Below are positions 1-9,002 of a DNA stretch of 64,000 nt, in pieces. Below the pieces are notes generated by a model. The model saw only the letters and a program-made list of their open reading frames with translations. It searched no databases and was not told the DNA's origin. Source of the DNA: Viridibacterium sediminicola. Its GTDB lineage: Bacteria > Pseudomonadota > Gammaproteobacteria > Burkholderiales > Rhodocyclaceae. Each line of letters starts with the position of its first letter. The stretch's first letter is position 1. Where the stretch lies: contig NZ_JBDIVE010000007.1 of NCBI RefSeq assembly GCF_039631295.1, positions 124,001 through 188,000 on the forward strand, written 5' to 3'. The position numbers and the translations under genes were made by a program.

Positions 1-2261
1 TCGAGCTGCGCAATAGTCAGGCCCTCAATTTCGAAGCAAAACTGGTCAACGCGCTCTGGCGCGCCGAGGCGCAGGGCAAGCCCTCGCGGGTGGCCGCGCG
101 CTTGCTCGCCGCCGCGCAGTGGTTGGCTGCGCTCGATGGTCCGCTGATCATCATGCTGGAGTCACATCAAGCCGGACCCCTGCAGGCGCTGATCGATCAG
201 GCCGCGCAGCGTGTGCCGGTGTTGTTGCTGCGACCCGATCGCGCCCTCGCCGAGGGCGCTCTGGCGCAATTGCTGGCTCGCGTCTGGCCCGCCGCAGAAG
301 ATGCCCCCGCGCTGCGCGAGCGCATGCACGATGTTGCGCCGGCGCTGATTGGCGACACGCGTGAGCGCCTCAGCCTGCTGGCCGCCGACAGCCTGGAAAC
401 ACTGGGCGAAGCGGTGGCCGATCAGGTGCTCGACTGGCTGGAGGCGGGCAAGCGCAGCATCGCGCTGATCGCCTGTGACCGCCTCGCCGCGCGGCGAGCC
501 CGTGCCTTGCTCGAACGCGAAGGCGTGCTGGTGCAGGACGAAACCGGCTGGAAGATGGTGACGACGCGGGTTGCCGCCGTGGTCGATGCCTGGCTTGAAG
601 TGCTCGCCTCCGATGCCTGGCACCGCGCGCTCATCGACTTGCTGCGCGCCCCGCTGCTGTTTGCCGATCTCGACGCGCTGAGCCGCGCGCGCGGCGTCGA
701 TGCGCTCGACCGCCTGATCCGCCAAACGCATATCCCGAACGGACTGGATCGCCTGCGCGCTGCCGAGAATCTGGCGCCGGAATCGGCCTTGCTGCTCGAC
801 CGCCTGATTGCTGCCCGCGCGCTGATCAAGCCCGAGCAGTCGGCGGGCATCGCTGAATGGCTGCGGCGCCTCAAGAGCAGCCTGGAATTGCTCGGGGCGC
901 TGCCGCATTTCCAGCAGGACCAGGCTGGCCGTCAGTGGCTGGAATGGCTGGAGACGCGTATCGCCGAGCTGGCCGAGCAGGATGGCAGCCGCGACAGCCG
1001 CTTCCGCTTTGCCGCCTGGCGCACCTGGTTCAATCGCCAGATGGATGCCCAGCTGTATCGCGACGAAAGCATCGACAGCCCGGTGATCATGACCCACCTG
1101 GCGGCGACGCGCCTGCGTCACTTCGATGCGGCGATCCTGATTGGCGCTGACAGCGAACACCTCGCGCCGCCCGGTGCGCCTGGCTGGCTGACTCACGCCG
1201 GCGTGCGCCGCGCACTCGGCTTGCCGGGCCTGGCCAGCGAGCGCCTGCAGCTGCGCGAAGACCTCGCCGGCTTGCTGCTCGCCAGCGATGCGGCGTGCAT
1301 CGCCTGGCAAAGCCAGCGGCGTGATGAAGCGCTGATGCCGGCCGCCGAAGTGGCCCTGCTGGAAACTGCCCTGAGTCGCGACGGCGATTGCCTGATCCGC
1401 CCACGCGCGCGGCCTTGCCCGGCGAGTCCGCAGCTTGGCGCGACGACGCCTGCCGCGCCGGCAGCGCCGCCCGAACGGATTCCACAACGGCTCTCCGCCA
1501 GCGGCCTGAAAGCCCTCGTCGATTGCCCGTATCGCTACTTTGCGCGCTACGTGCTGCGCCTGGGCGAACTCGAAGAACTCAGCGAGGGCATGGAGAAAAA
1601 GGATTTCGGCGAGCAGCTTCACTTGATCCTGCATCGCTTCCACAGCCAGTTTCCGCGACTCGAAGCCGAGTCGGACGAGGTGCTGCTCGCTGCGCTCGAA
1701 GCCATTACCGAAGAAGCCTTTGCGCAAGCCATCGAGCGCAATTTCCAGGATCACGCCTGGCGCCTGCGCTGGCGCGCCCAGCTTGCCGACTACCTGGCCT
1801 GGCAGCGCCAACGCGAAGCCGGGGGCTGGTTCTGGCAGGGCGGGGAAGTGAATATCGAATTGGAGCACGAGCTGGGCGGCGGGCGCAGCCTGCACCTCTT
1901 CGGCCGTCTCGACCGCGTCGATGCCGACGGCAAAGGGCTGCATGCGCTACTCGATTACAAATCGCGCGGCCTGAAGGCCCTGCGTGAGCAAGTCAAGGAC
2001 CCCGACGACGTGCAACTGGCCTTCTACACCGTCTTGCAAGGCCGCCATGTCGCCGAAGCCGCCTATGTCGCCCTCGATGGCGAAGCGCTCGGCACTGCGC
2101 CGCTCGCCGAGCCCGAGGAGCGCGCTGCAGCGCTGCTCGACTGCATCACCGACAGCTTCAACGCCCTGCACGACGGCGCCGCCATGCCGGCGCAAGGCAC
2201 CGCGCTGGCCTGCGCGTACTGCGAGATGCGTGGCTTGTGCCGCAAGGAGTGGGTGAGCTGA
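1..2261 (+). CDS. addB: AddB-like PD-(D/E)XK nuclease subunit, 5' end missing
   Basis: Nuclease subunit of an AddAB/RexAB-type DNA end-processing complex that resects double-strand breaks for RecA. The frame is open from base 3 (first residues ELRNSQALNF), so the true start lies before the window. The C-terminal part carries the RecB-like nuclease core (GRLDRVDADGKG, then LLDYKSRG). It also has the AddB iron-sulphur cysteine pattern: one Cys in DCPYRYFARYVL and three in CAYCEMRGLC near the end. The AddA partner follows at 3180, but the two genes are separated by about 920 bp holding a toxin-antitoxin pair. Family assignment is firm; the precise split into AddB versus another RexB-like protein is inferred from the partner. 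Confidence 0.85.
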   Translation, partial: ELRNSQALNFEAKLVNALWRAEAQGKPSRVAARLLAAAQWLAALDGPLIIMLESHQAGPLQALIDQAAQRVPVLLLRPDRALAEGALAQLLARVWPAAEDAPALRERMHDVAPALIGDTRERLSLLAADSLETLGEAVADQVLDWLEAGKRSIALIACDRLAARRARALLEREGVLVQDETGWKMVTTRVAAVVDAWLEVLASDAWHRALIDLLRAPLLFADLDALSRARGVDALDRLIRQTHIPNGLDRLRAAENLAPESALLLDRLIAARALIKPEQSAGIAEWLRRLKSSLELLGALPHFQQDQAGRQWLEWLETRIAELAEQDGSRDSRFRFAAWRTWFNRQMDAQLYRDESIDSPVIMTHLAATRLRHFDAAILIGADSEHLAPPGAPGWLTHAGVRRALGLPGLASERLQLREDLAGLLLASDAACIAWQSQRRDEALMPAAEVALLETALSRDGDCLIRPRARPCPASPQLGATTPAAPAAPPERIPQRLSASGLKALVDCPYRYFARYVLRLGELEELSEGMEKKDFGEQLHLILHRFHSQFPRLEAESDEVLLAALEAITEEAFAQAIERNFQDHAWRLRWRAQLADYLAWQRQREAGGWFWQGGEVNIELEHELGGGRSLHLFGRLDRVDADGKGLHALLDYKSRGLKALREQVKDPDDVQLAFYTVLQGRHVAEAAYVALDGEALGTAPLAEPEERAAALLDCITDSFNALHDGAAMPAQGTALACAYCEMRGLCRKEWVS

Positions 2262-2303
2262 GTGCTATCCTTTTCATAGATTGTTGAGCGAGATACGCCG
2301 CAC

Positions 2304-2352
2304 ACACCCAGGCGTTCGGCCCGAGTGCCGCAGCTTGCGCTGTATCGAGGGC
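2304..2352 (+). repeat. Dispersed repeat copy related to elements near 33.6 kb
   Basis: Shares the block GTTCGGCCCGAGTGC and, after a short variable GC-rich centre, TATCGAGGGC with 33596-33640. A third, inverted and more diverged copy is at 33673-33713. The variable centre can form a small hairpin in each copy. It lies in the spacer between addB and the vapB-like gene. Confidence 0.6.
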
Positions 2353-2412
2353 GGCGCGGCCGCTTGCCCTCGCGACGAAAGGCTTGGCAGATTTGCATTG
2401 CTGTCTGCAGAT

Positions 2413-2430
2413 CCTTACTCTAATGTAAGG
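2413..2430. promoter_or_regulatory. Inverted repeat overlapping a -10 box, probable antitoxin operator
   Basis: CCTTAC and GTAAGG form a 6-6-6 inverted repeat around TCTAAT, which matches a sigma-70 -10 box at five of six positions. It lies 25 bp before the antitoxin start. AbrB-fold antitoxins commonly repress their own promoter by binding such palindromes, so this is the likely operator. No good -35 box at 17 bp is visible. Confidence 0.5.
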
Positions 2431-2455
2431 AGATATCCATTCAAGGAGCGCCAGA

Positions 2456-2698
2456 ATGACTACCGCTACGCTCACCACCAAAGGGCAAGTCACCATTCCG
2501 GCTGCGGTGCGTGCGGCGCTGGGCGTTGGCACAGGCGACCGGGTCGACTTTGTCCAGCTCGAACCGGGGCGTTTCGAAATCGTCGCGGCTACGCAATCGG
2601 TCACTGCATTAAAAGGCCTGATCAGCAAGCCGCCTGCTACCGTGAGCATTGATCACATGAACGCGGCGATTGCCGCGCAAGGCTCCAGCGCCAAATGA
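2456..2698 (+). CDS. AbrB/SpoVT-fold antitoxin (VapB/MazE-like)
   Basis: 80-residue protein with the swapped-hairpin AbrB DNA-binding fold: TLTTKGQVTIPAAVRAALG at residues 5-23, followed by GDRVDFVQLEPGRFEI. The C-terminal 35 residues are the likely toxin-binding tail. It should neutralise the PIN toxin encoded next and repress the operon through the palindrome at 2413-2430. The start is well placed after AAGGAG (2443-2448). The stop overlaps the toxin start by 4 nt (ATGA), typical for antitoxin-first modules. Confidence 0.85.
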   Translation: MTTATLTTKGQVTIPAAVRAALGVGTGDRVDFVQLEPGRFEIVAATQSVTALKGLISKPPATVSIDHMNAAIAAQGSSAK

Positions 2699-3090
2699 TT
2701 GGCCTCGATACCAATGTGCTGGTGCGTTACATCGTGCAGGACGATGCGCAGCAGTCCGCATTGGCCACGCAATTGATCGAATCGCTAACTGTTGATGCGC
2801 CCGGCTACGTCAGCCTGGTTGCGCTCGTCGAATTGGTCTGGGTGCTCAGCCGCTGTTACGCCAGCGACAAGCCAGCGATCTGCAATGTGCTTGAAACCTT
2901 GCTGCGCACACGCGAAATCGTCGTTGCTGATGCCGAGCTGGTGTGGCGAGCACTGCGCCGCTTCAAGGATGGAGGCGCCGATTTTTCCGACTGCCTGATT
3001 GAGCGTGCCGGCAACGCAGCAGGCTGCGATTACACGGCAAGCTTTGATCGCGGGGCGGTCAGAGATTGCGGGATGCAATTGCTGACCTAG
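2695..3090 (+). CDS. PIN-domain ribonuclease toxin (VapC-like)
   Basis: 131-residue PIN protein. The acidic metal-binding residues are present: Asp5 in GLDTNVLVRY, a Glu in ALVELVW near residue 47, an Asp in DGGADFSDCLIE near residue 101, and an Asp in SFDRG near the C-terminus. VapC toxins are Mg-dependent RNases, often cutting tRNA or rRNA. Translationally coupled to the AbrB-fold antitoxin. The pair sits between addB and addA, which are normally adjacent. The RNA target cannot be read from sequence. Confidence 0.85.
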   Translation: MIGLDTNVLVRYIVQDDAQQSALATQLIESLTVDAPGYVSLVALVELVWVLSRCYASDKPAICNVLETLLRTREIVVADAELVWRALRRFKDGGADFSDCLIERAGNAAGCDYTASFDRGAVRDCGMQLLT

Positions 3091-3179
3091 TTGGCTTATG
3101 AATTGGTGTATGAAATACGCAGATCAATGTGGGGCAACATCGAATCGCGCTGCGCCCTAACTTTTTGTCTCAAAAATAG

Positions 3180-6100
3180 TTGATTTTAAATTTGACCCCC
3201 GAACACCGCCAACAGCAACGCTTCCTCGCCCTCCATCCCGCGCACAGCGTTGCGGTCGAGGCTTGCGCCGGTAGTGGCAAGACCTGGCTCCTGTCCTCAC
3301 GCTTGCTGCGCTTGCTGCTGGCGGGTGTGAAGCCGGGGGAGATTCTGGCGATCACCTACACGCGCAAGGCGGCGCGCGAGATCGAGGCGCGTTTGCGCGC
3401 CTTGCTGTCCGAGCTGGCGAATCTGCCGGATGCGCAGGCGCTGGCCATGCTGACCGAGCGCGGTTTGTCGGCGGACCAAGCACGCGCGCTGCCGCGTGGG
3501 CGTAGCTTGTTCGAAGCCCTGCTGCAGGCCGAGCCGGGCGTGACGATTACCACCTTCCACGGCTGGTTTGCGCGCCTGCTCTCCGGCGCGCCGCTGGAGA
3601 GCGGACTCGCCGGCCGTTCGCTGGATGAAGCCGCGGGCAGCTTGCTCGACGAAGCCTGGGCAGCGCTGGCCGCCGAGTGCGCGCGCGCGCCGGCGGCGGA
3701 GGTGGCGCAGGCCTTGTTGTGGCTCTACGCCGAGCTCGGCGCGCATTCAACGAAGAAGCTGCTCAAGGCCTTCGTCGAGCGGCGTGCCGAGTGGCGCGTA
3801 TGGCTGGGCGAGCAGGGCGGATTCGAAGGCGTGCTGGCCGAGCTGGCGGCGCAGTTTGGCGTGGGCCAGGATCCCCTGGCGCGCTTTTTCAGCGCCGCGC
3901 GTGAGCAGGAAATTGCTGAATTCGCCCAGCGCTTGCCGGGCAGCAGCAAGGCTGGTGGCGAGATGGCTGACAAGCTGATCGCCGCGCTGGCGTTGCCGGA
4001 ACGCGAGGCGCGTTTCGCGGCGCTGCGCAGTGCGCTGCTGACCAAGGCCGACGAGCCGCGCGCGCTCAAGCCGGTGAAGGCTTATCAGGCCGCGCAGGGA
4101 GAGGCAGGCGTCGACTTCCTGCTGCGCCGTTTCGGCGAATTGACCGGCGCGCTGCTCGATGCGCTGGGCGCGCTGCAGGATCAGCGCAATGCGCTGTTCA
4201 ATCAGCAGGCGCTGCGCGTCGGCCAGGCCTTGCTCGGCAAGCTGGAAGAACTCAAGCGCGCGCGCCGGGTGATGGACTTCTCCGACCTCGAAGCCGAGAT
4301 CGATGCCCTGCTGACCCAAGAGGGCACGGCGGCCTGGCTGCAGGCGAGGCTCGATGCGCGTTACAAGCACATCCTGCTCGACGAGTTTCAGGACACCAAT
4401 CCGCTGCAATGGCGCATCTTGCGCGGCTGGCTGGACGGCTATGCCGGCGCCGGCCTGACGCGGCCGAGCGTATTTCTGGTTGGCGACCCCAAGCAGTCGA
4501 TCTACCGTTTCCGGCGCGCCGAACCGAAGCTGTTCACGGCAGCGGCGGAGTATTTCGAACAGGAATTCGGCGCCCTGCGCGTGGGCAATGCGCACACCTT
4601 CCGCAATGCCCAGGGCATCGTCGATCTGGTCAATGCAGTCTTTGCCGAGATGCCCGGTTTCGTGCCGCAAACGGCAGAGCGCAGCGATGTCGCGGCCTGG
4701 CCCACGCGCGTCGAGGTCTTGCCGCTGATTGCTGGCGCGGCCAAAGAAGATGCAGTGCAGGATGAATCGCCCAGCATGCGTCATCCGCTCAGCACGCCAC
4801 GCATCGACGCCGAGGATTTGCGCCGCAGCCAGGAAGCCGAACTCGTCGCCACGCGGATCAAACAGATCGTTGCGCAGTGGCAGGTGCGTGGTCGCCATGG
4901 CGAGCGTCCGGCGCGCTATGCCGATGTGCTGATCCTCACGCGGCGCAAGACCCAGCTGGCCAGTTACGAGGCCGCCTTGCGCGCAGCCGGGATTCCTTTC
5001 GTGAGTCCGGGGCAGGGCGGTTTGCTGGCCACGCTGGAGGCGCAGGATCTGCTCGCCGTGCTGCGTTTTCTCGCTGATCCGGCGGATAACATCATGCTCG
5101 CCCACTGCTTGCGCACGCCGGCATTCAATCTCTCGAATGAAGAACTGCTGCGCATCTCGGCGCGCCCCGGCGCCTGGTGGCCGCAGTTGCAAGCGCTGGG
5201 CGAAGATGAATCTCAGGTCGCCTTGCAGCGCGCTGCCCGGCTGCTCTCCGGCTGGCTGGCCAGCGCAGCCCATTTGCCGGCGCACGACCTGATCGACCGC
5301 ATCTTCCACGAATCCGACTGGTTCGCCCGCACCCGCGCCGCGCTGCCCGAGGCCTTGTGGCCCGGTGTGCACGCCAATCTCGAAGCGCTGCTGGAGCTCT
5401 CGCTGAATGTCGATGCCGGGCGTTATCCGAGCCTGACGCGCTTTGTCGACGAACTGCGGCGCTTGTCGAGTTCGGACGAAGAAGCACCGGACGAGGGCCT
5501 GGTGGCCAGCGCCGGCGAGGGCGCGAGCGATGGTGGCCGCGTGCGCATCATGACCATTCACGGCGCCAAGGGGCTGGAAGCGCCGATTGTCTGGCTGATC
5601 GACGCCAACTCGCCGCCGAAAAGTGGCGAAGGCTATGGCGTGGCGATGCAATGGCCGGTCGAACAGAATGCGCCGCAGCATTTCTCCTTGCTCGGCCGCC
5701 TCGGCGAAGCCGGGCCCAGCCGGCGCGATCTGCTCGAAGCCGAAAAAGCGGCGGCCGAGCGTGAAGAGCTGAACCTGCTCTATGTCGCCATCACACGCGC
5801 CGAACAGGTGCTGATGGTCAGCGGCATCGAACCTTCGCGCACACAAAATGCGCCGACCGCCTGGAAGCGCATCGATGCCGCGCTACGCAGCCTGGGCGCA
5901 GAATCGGGTGTGCTCGGCAGCTTGCCTGCCCAGACCGTTCTCTCCGCGGATGCCGCCGCCGCTGCGAGCCCGTTGGCCGCAGCAGCTCGCCCGCGCAGCG
6001 CCCTGCGGATCGGGCAACTCAGGCGTGCGCCGCCTGCAGCGCAGCAGGAATCGGCTGCCGGCCTTGAGTTCGGCAGCGCCTTGCATGCCTGGCTGGAAGC

Positions 6101-6458
6101 GCGCCTCTCCGCCTGGCCGGTGCCGGAGGTGAGCGAAGCCGTACGCGCCGCTGGCGAGGCAATGCTGGCGCGGCCTGCCTTGCGGCGTTTTTTCGATCCG
6201 CAGCAGTATCTGCGTGCGCGCAACGAGAGCGATGTCCTGCATCCTGACGGGCGTCTGGGGCGTATCGACCGCTGGGTGGAGTTTGCCGACGAGGCCTGGG
6301 TGCTCGATTACAAGAGCGGCACGGCACAGACAGCGCTGTTGGAGCAGTACCGCAGTCAGGTGCAGGACTATTGCATTGCGCTGCAGCATCTGATTCCCGC
6401 CAAAACAGTGCGCGGCCTGTTAGTTTTTGCTGATGGAACAAATATTGAAGTCGAATGA
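3180..6458 (+). CDS. addA: AddA-like UvrD-family helicase/nuclease
   Basis: 1092-residue helicase-nuclease subunit partnering AddB in double-strand break resection. Walker A is at residues 30-35 (AGSGKT). TYTRKAAREIEAR and the DEFQDTNPLQW motif II (near residue 400) are UvrD/Rep signatures, and GDPKQSIYRFR and TIHGAKGLEAPIVW are also present. The C-terminus has the RecB-type nuclease core, GRIDRWVEF and VLDYKSG near residue 1041. The start is unusual: a TAG lies directly before 3180, and the first usable codons are TTG 3180 or TTG 3192, with no clear Shine-Dalgarno sequence. This may reflect damage to the original addBA junction by the inserted toxin-antitoxin module. Confidence 0.88.
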   Translation: MILNLTPEHRQQQRFLALHPAHSVAVEACAGSGKTWLLSSRLLRLLLAGVKPGEILAITYTRKAAREIEARLRALLSELANLPDAQALAMLTERGLSADQARALPRGRSLFEALLQAEPGVTITTFHGWFARLLSGAPLESGLAGRSLDEAAGSLLDEAWAALAAECARAPAAEVAQALLWLYAELGAHSTKKLLKAFVERRAEWRVWLGEQGGFEGVLAELAAQFGVGQDPLARFFSAAREQEIAEFAQRLPGSSKAGGEMADKLIAALALPEREARFAALRSALLTKADEPRALKPVKAYQAAQGEAGVDFLLRRFGELTGALLDALGALQDQRNALFNQQALRVGQALLGKLEELKRARRVMDFSDLEAEIDALLTQEGTAAWLQARLDARYKHILLDEFQDTNPLQWRILRGWLDGYAGAGLTRPSVFLVGDPKQSIYRFRRAEPKLFTAAAEYFEQEFGALRVGNAHTFRNAQGIVDLVNAVFAEMPGFVPQTAERSDVAAWPTRVEVLPLIAGAAKEDAVQDESPSMRHPLSTPRIDAEDLRRSQEAELVATRIKQIVAQWQVRGRHGERPARYADVLILTRRKTQLASYEAALRAAGIPFVSPGQGGLLATLEAQDLLAVLRFLADPADNIMLAHCLRTPAFNLSNEELLRISARPGAWWPQLQALGEDESQVALQRAARLLSGWLASAAHLPAHDLIDRIFHESDWFARTRAALPEALWPGVHANLEALLELSLNVDAGRYPSLTRFVDELRRLSSSDEEAPDEGLVASAGEGASDGGRVRIMTIHGAKGLEAPIVWLIDANSPPKSGEGYGVAMQWPVEQNAPQHFSLLGRLGEAGPSRRDLLEAEKAAAEREELNLLYVAITRAEQVLMVSGIEPSRTQNAPTAWKRIDAALRSLGAESGVLGSLPAQTVLSADAAAAASPLAAAARPRSALRIGQLRRAPPAAQQESAAGLEFGSALHAWLEARLSAWPVPEVSEAVRAAGEAMLARPALRRFFDPQQYLRARNESDVLHPDGRLGRIDRWVEFADEAWVLDYKSGTAQTALLEQYRSQVQDYCIALQHLIPAKTVRGLLVFADGTNIEVE

Positions 6459-6480
6459 GACATATATCAGCCCACACGGA

Positions 6481-6509
6481 TTCACGCGGCCCGGCTCTTG
6501 CTCTATGAT
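6481..6509 (+). promoter_or_regulatory. Sigma-70-like promoter for the CBS gene
   Basis: TTCACG (6481-6486), 17 bp, then TATGAT (6504-6509), four and five matches to consensus. The predicted start of transcription falls about 20 bp before the ribosome-binding site GGAG of the gene at 6536. Confidence 0.55.
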
Positions 6510-6535
6510 TCCCGCCAATTACGCAGGAGACTTGT

Positions 6536-6988
6536 ATGCTCGTCAGTGAAATTCTCGCCATCAAGGGCACGGTGCTGTACTCAATCAGCCCGCAGCACAC
6601 GCTGCAGGATGCTGTCAGCACCATGACCGAACTCGATATCGGCTCGCTGGTGGTGGTCGATAATGGCCAGATGGTGGGTTTGCTGACCTTCCGCGAATTG
6701 CTCGCCGCACTCGCCAAGGCCGGCCAGAACTGGCGCGAAGCCAAGGTGGCGGGCGCCATGATGCGCCAGCCTGTGGTTGCCGCGCCGGATATGGAAGTGG
6801 CCGAGCTGCAGCGCTTGATCGTCGAACACCGCCAGCGCTATCTGCCGGTGATGCAGGAGCAGACCCTGCTGGGCGTGATTTCCTTCCACGACGTGGCGCG
6901 CGCCATGCTCGAAGAGCAGGGTTTTGAGAACCGCATGCTCAAGAATTTCATCAAGAACTGGCCGGCCGAAGAAGAAGCGGCCGACTGA
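6536..6988 (+). CDS. CBS-domain pair protein
   Basis: 150-residue cytoplasmic protein made of two CBS repeats (about residues 10-60 and 75-130). Each shows the usual pattern of a helix, V(V/I)D or LPV strand and a GLLTFRELL or GVISFHDVA segment. Such stand-alone pairs (Bateman modules) bind adenine nucleotides and act as energy or redox sensors for a partner protein. No partner domain is fused here and no obvious partner is adjacent. The start follows CAGGAG with proper spacing. Function beyond nucleotide sensing is not recognisable. Confidence 0.85.
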   Translation: MLVSEILAIKGTVLYSISPQHTLQDAVSTMTELDIGSLVVVDNGQMVGLLTFRELLAALAKAGQNWREAKVAGAMMRQPVVAAPDMEVAELQRLIVEHRQRYLPVMQEQTLLGVISFHDVARAMLEEQGFENRMLKNFIKNWPAEEEAAD

Positions 6989-7055
6989 GTAAGCCGCGTC
7001 CCGCACTGAGTCCGGCTTGCCGGACGCTGCTGCGCTGCGGCGCCCTGGCTGTCGA

Positions 7056-7081
7056 GGCGATCTGCATGGATCGCCCGTTTT
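7056..7081 (+). terminator. Probable intrinsic terminator after the CBS gene
   Basis: GGCGATC and GATCGCC form a 7-bp stem around a six-base loop, followed by CGTTTT. The U-tract is short, so this is a moderate prediction. Confidence 0.45.
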
Positions 7082-7183
7082 GCGTCTTCACCCCCGAAGG
7101 CGTGCATGCTGCACTGCGGCTTCAGTCATGCCCGCAAGCAGCCGATAATGCCAACAAGATTCCAGTCAGGAACGAGGAACAGG

Positions 7184-8851
7184 ATGGAGAAATTATGGCT
7201 CAGGAGCTACCCGCCAGGGATTCCTGCCGAAGTTGATGTCAATGAGTTCTCCTCGCTCGGTGATCTTTTCGAACGCAGCGTAAAGCGCTGGCCCGAGCGC
7301 ACGGCCTATATCAACATGGGTCGCCATCTGAGCTACCGCCAGCTTGATGAATATTCGGCGCAGTTCGCATCCTGGTTGCAAACGACATTGCAGCTGCCGC
7401 GCGGCGTGCGTGTTGCGCTGATGATGCCGAATGTTCTGCAGTATCCGATCAGCATGTTCGGCGCCTTGCGTGGCGGATATACGGTGGTCAACTGCAATCC
7501 GCTGTACACGCCGCGCGAACTCTCGCATCAGCTGCGCGACTCCGGCGCTGACGTGATCGTGGTGCTGGAGAACTTTGCCCACACCCTGCAGGAAGTGATT
7601 GCGCAGACGCAGATCAAGCATGTCGTGGTGACCCGCATCGGCGAGTTGCTGGGCGCCAAGGGCGTGCTCATCGATCTGGTGGTGCGCTACGTCAAGCGGC
7701 GCGTGCCGGCCTGGTCCTTGCCCGGCTGCGTGTCTTTCCGTGCAGCGCTCAAAGCCGGCGCGCGGCAGCCCATGCAGCCTGTGGATGTGCGGCAGGACGA
7801 TCTGGCCTATCTGCAATACACCGGCGGAACGACCGGCGTGGCCAAGGGCGCCATGCTCACGCACGGCAATTTGATTGCCAATCTGCAGCAGGCGCATGCC
7901 TGGATCAAGCCCTGCATCGATGAGGGTAGCGAGGTGGTGATTACCGCTTTGCCGCTCTATCACATCTTCTCGCTGACGGCGAACTGCCTGACCTTCATCA
8001 AGTTCGGCGCCAGCAATGTGCTGATCACCAATCCCCGCGATATTCCGGGATTTGTCAAAGAGCTGGGGCGGCATCGTTTCACCGTCATCACCGGCGTCAA
8101 CACCTTGTTCAATGCCTTGCTCAACGATCCCGGTTTTGCAGCGCTGGATTTTTCCTCGCTCAAATGTTCGCTCGGTGGCGGCATGGCCGTGCAGCAGGTG
8201 GTGGCTGAGCGCTGGAAGCAGGTGACCGGGGTGACTCTGGGGGAGGCTTACGGTTTGACGGAGGCTTCGCCGGCGGTGTGCATCAATCCGCTGGATCAGG
8301 CCGAATTCAATCACTCGATCGGCTTGCCGATTCCCTCGACCGATATCTCGATCCGCGCGGAAGACGGCAGCGAGCTCGCCGTGGGGCAGGCTGGTGAACT
8401 CTGTGTGCGCGGGCCGCAGGTGATGCGGGGCTACTACCGTGCGCCAGAGGAAACAGCCAAGGTCATGACCGCCGATGGATTCCTGCGCACTGGCGATATC
8501 GCCATTGTTGATCAGCAGGGCTTTGTGCATCTGGTTGATCGCAAGAAGGACATGATTCTGGTCTCGGGCTTCAATGTCTATCCGAACGAGGTCGAAGATG
8601 TCGTTGCGGCTTGTCCGGGGGTGCGCGAGGTGGCCGCCATCGGCGTGCCCGATGAACGCACGGGGGAGGCGGTGAAGATCTTTGTGGTCAAGAGCGACGC
8701 AGCGCTCGACGAGGCGGCCCTCAACGCGCATTGCAAGGCCAATCTGGCGGCTTACAAACGCCCGCGTCTGATCGAGTTCCGTCAGGATTTACCCAAAACC
8801 AACGTAGGAAAAATTCTGAGGCGCGCCCTGCGTGAGCTTCCCGCAGAGTGA
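7184..8851 (+). CDS. fadD: Long-chain fatty-acid-CoA ligase
   Basis: 555-residue member of the AMP-forming acyl/aryl-CoA synthetase family; activates fatty acids to acyl-CoA with ATP for beta-oxidation or lipid synthesis. Motifs in order: YTGGTTGVAKGAMLTH (P-loop, A3), GEAYGLTEASP (A5), TGDIAIVD (A7), DRKKDMILVSGFNVYPNE (A8) and the C-terminal catalytic lysine in KTNVGKILRR. Start set at ATG 7184 behind GAGGAAC; the frame is open 26 codons further upstream, but that segment has no ribosome-binding site and does not look like the family N-terminus. Substrate chain length is inferred from overall likeness to FadD. Confidence 0.88.
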   Translation: MEKLWLRSYPPGIPAEVDVNEFSSLGDLFERSVKRWPERTAYINMGRHLSYRQLDEYSAQFASWLQTTLQLPRGVRVALMMPNVLQYPISMFGALRGGYTVVNCNPLYTPRELSHQLRDSGADVIVVLENFAHTLQEVIAQTQIKHVVVTRIGELLGAKGVLIDLVVRYVKRRVPAWSLPGCVSFRAALKAGARQPMQPVDVRQDDLAYLQYTGGTTGVAKGAMLTHGNLIANLQQAHAWIKPCIDEGSEVVITALPLYHIFSLTANCLTFIKFGASNVLITNPRDIPGFVKELGRHRFTVITGVNTLFNALLNDPGFAALDFSSLKCSLGGGMAVQQVVAERWKQVTGVTLGEAYGLTEASPAVCINPLDQAEFNHSIGLPIPSTDISIRAEDGSELAVGQAGELCVRGPQVMRGYYRAPEETAKVMTADGFLRTGDIAIVDQQGFVHLVDRKKDMILVSGFNVYPNEVEDVVAACPGVREVAAIGVPDERTGEAVKIFVVKSDAALDEAALNAHCKANLAAYKRPRLIEFRQDLPKTNVGKILRRALRELPAE

Positions 8852-8936
8852 GCGTTTACGCGCTTCGGCCGTGATTTATTTCGCGCTTTGGAACGGGAAT
8901 GACTCAAGCTTCCGGATTTGTTGCCGAAAAGCAGAC

Positions 8937-8965
8937 TTGTCACATCTCTGCGATTGTGCTTGAAT
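8937..8965 (+). promoter_or_regulatory. Candidate ilvBN promoter
   Basis: TTGTCA (8937-8942), a 17-bp spacer and TTGAAT (8960-8965). Transcription would begin near 8972, about 30 bases before the GTG of the leader peptide. This rules out the in-frame ATG at 8964 as the leader start if the promoter is correct. Confidence 0.5.
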
Positions 8966-9002
8966 GCAATCGCGTTTCTCACTTTTGTTTGGTCCGATTA
9001 CC

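Noticed and set aside
162..1943. Long antisense open frame under addB, and many similar ones over other genes
   Set aside because: High GC gives long open frames on the opposite strand; the translations have no family signature and lie wholly inside confident genes.
7106..7183. 26-codon upstream extension of the acyl-CoA ligase
   Set aside because: No ribosome-binding site, unlike the family N-terminus, and ATG 7184 has GAGGAAC at proper spacing.
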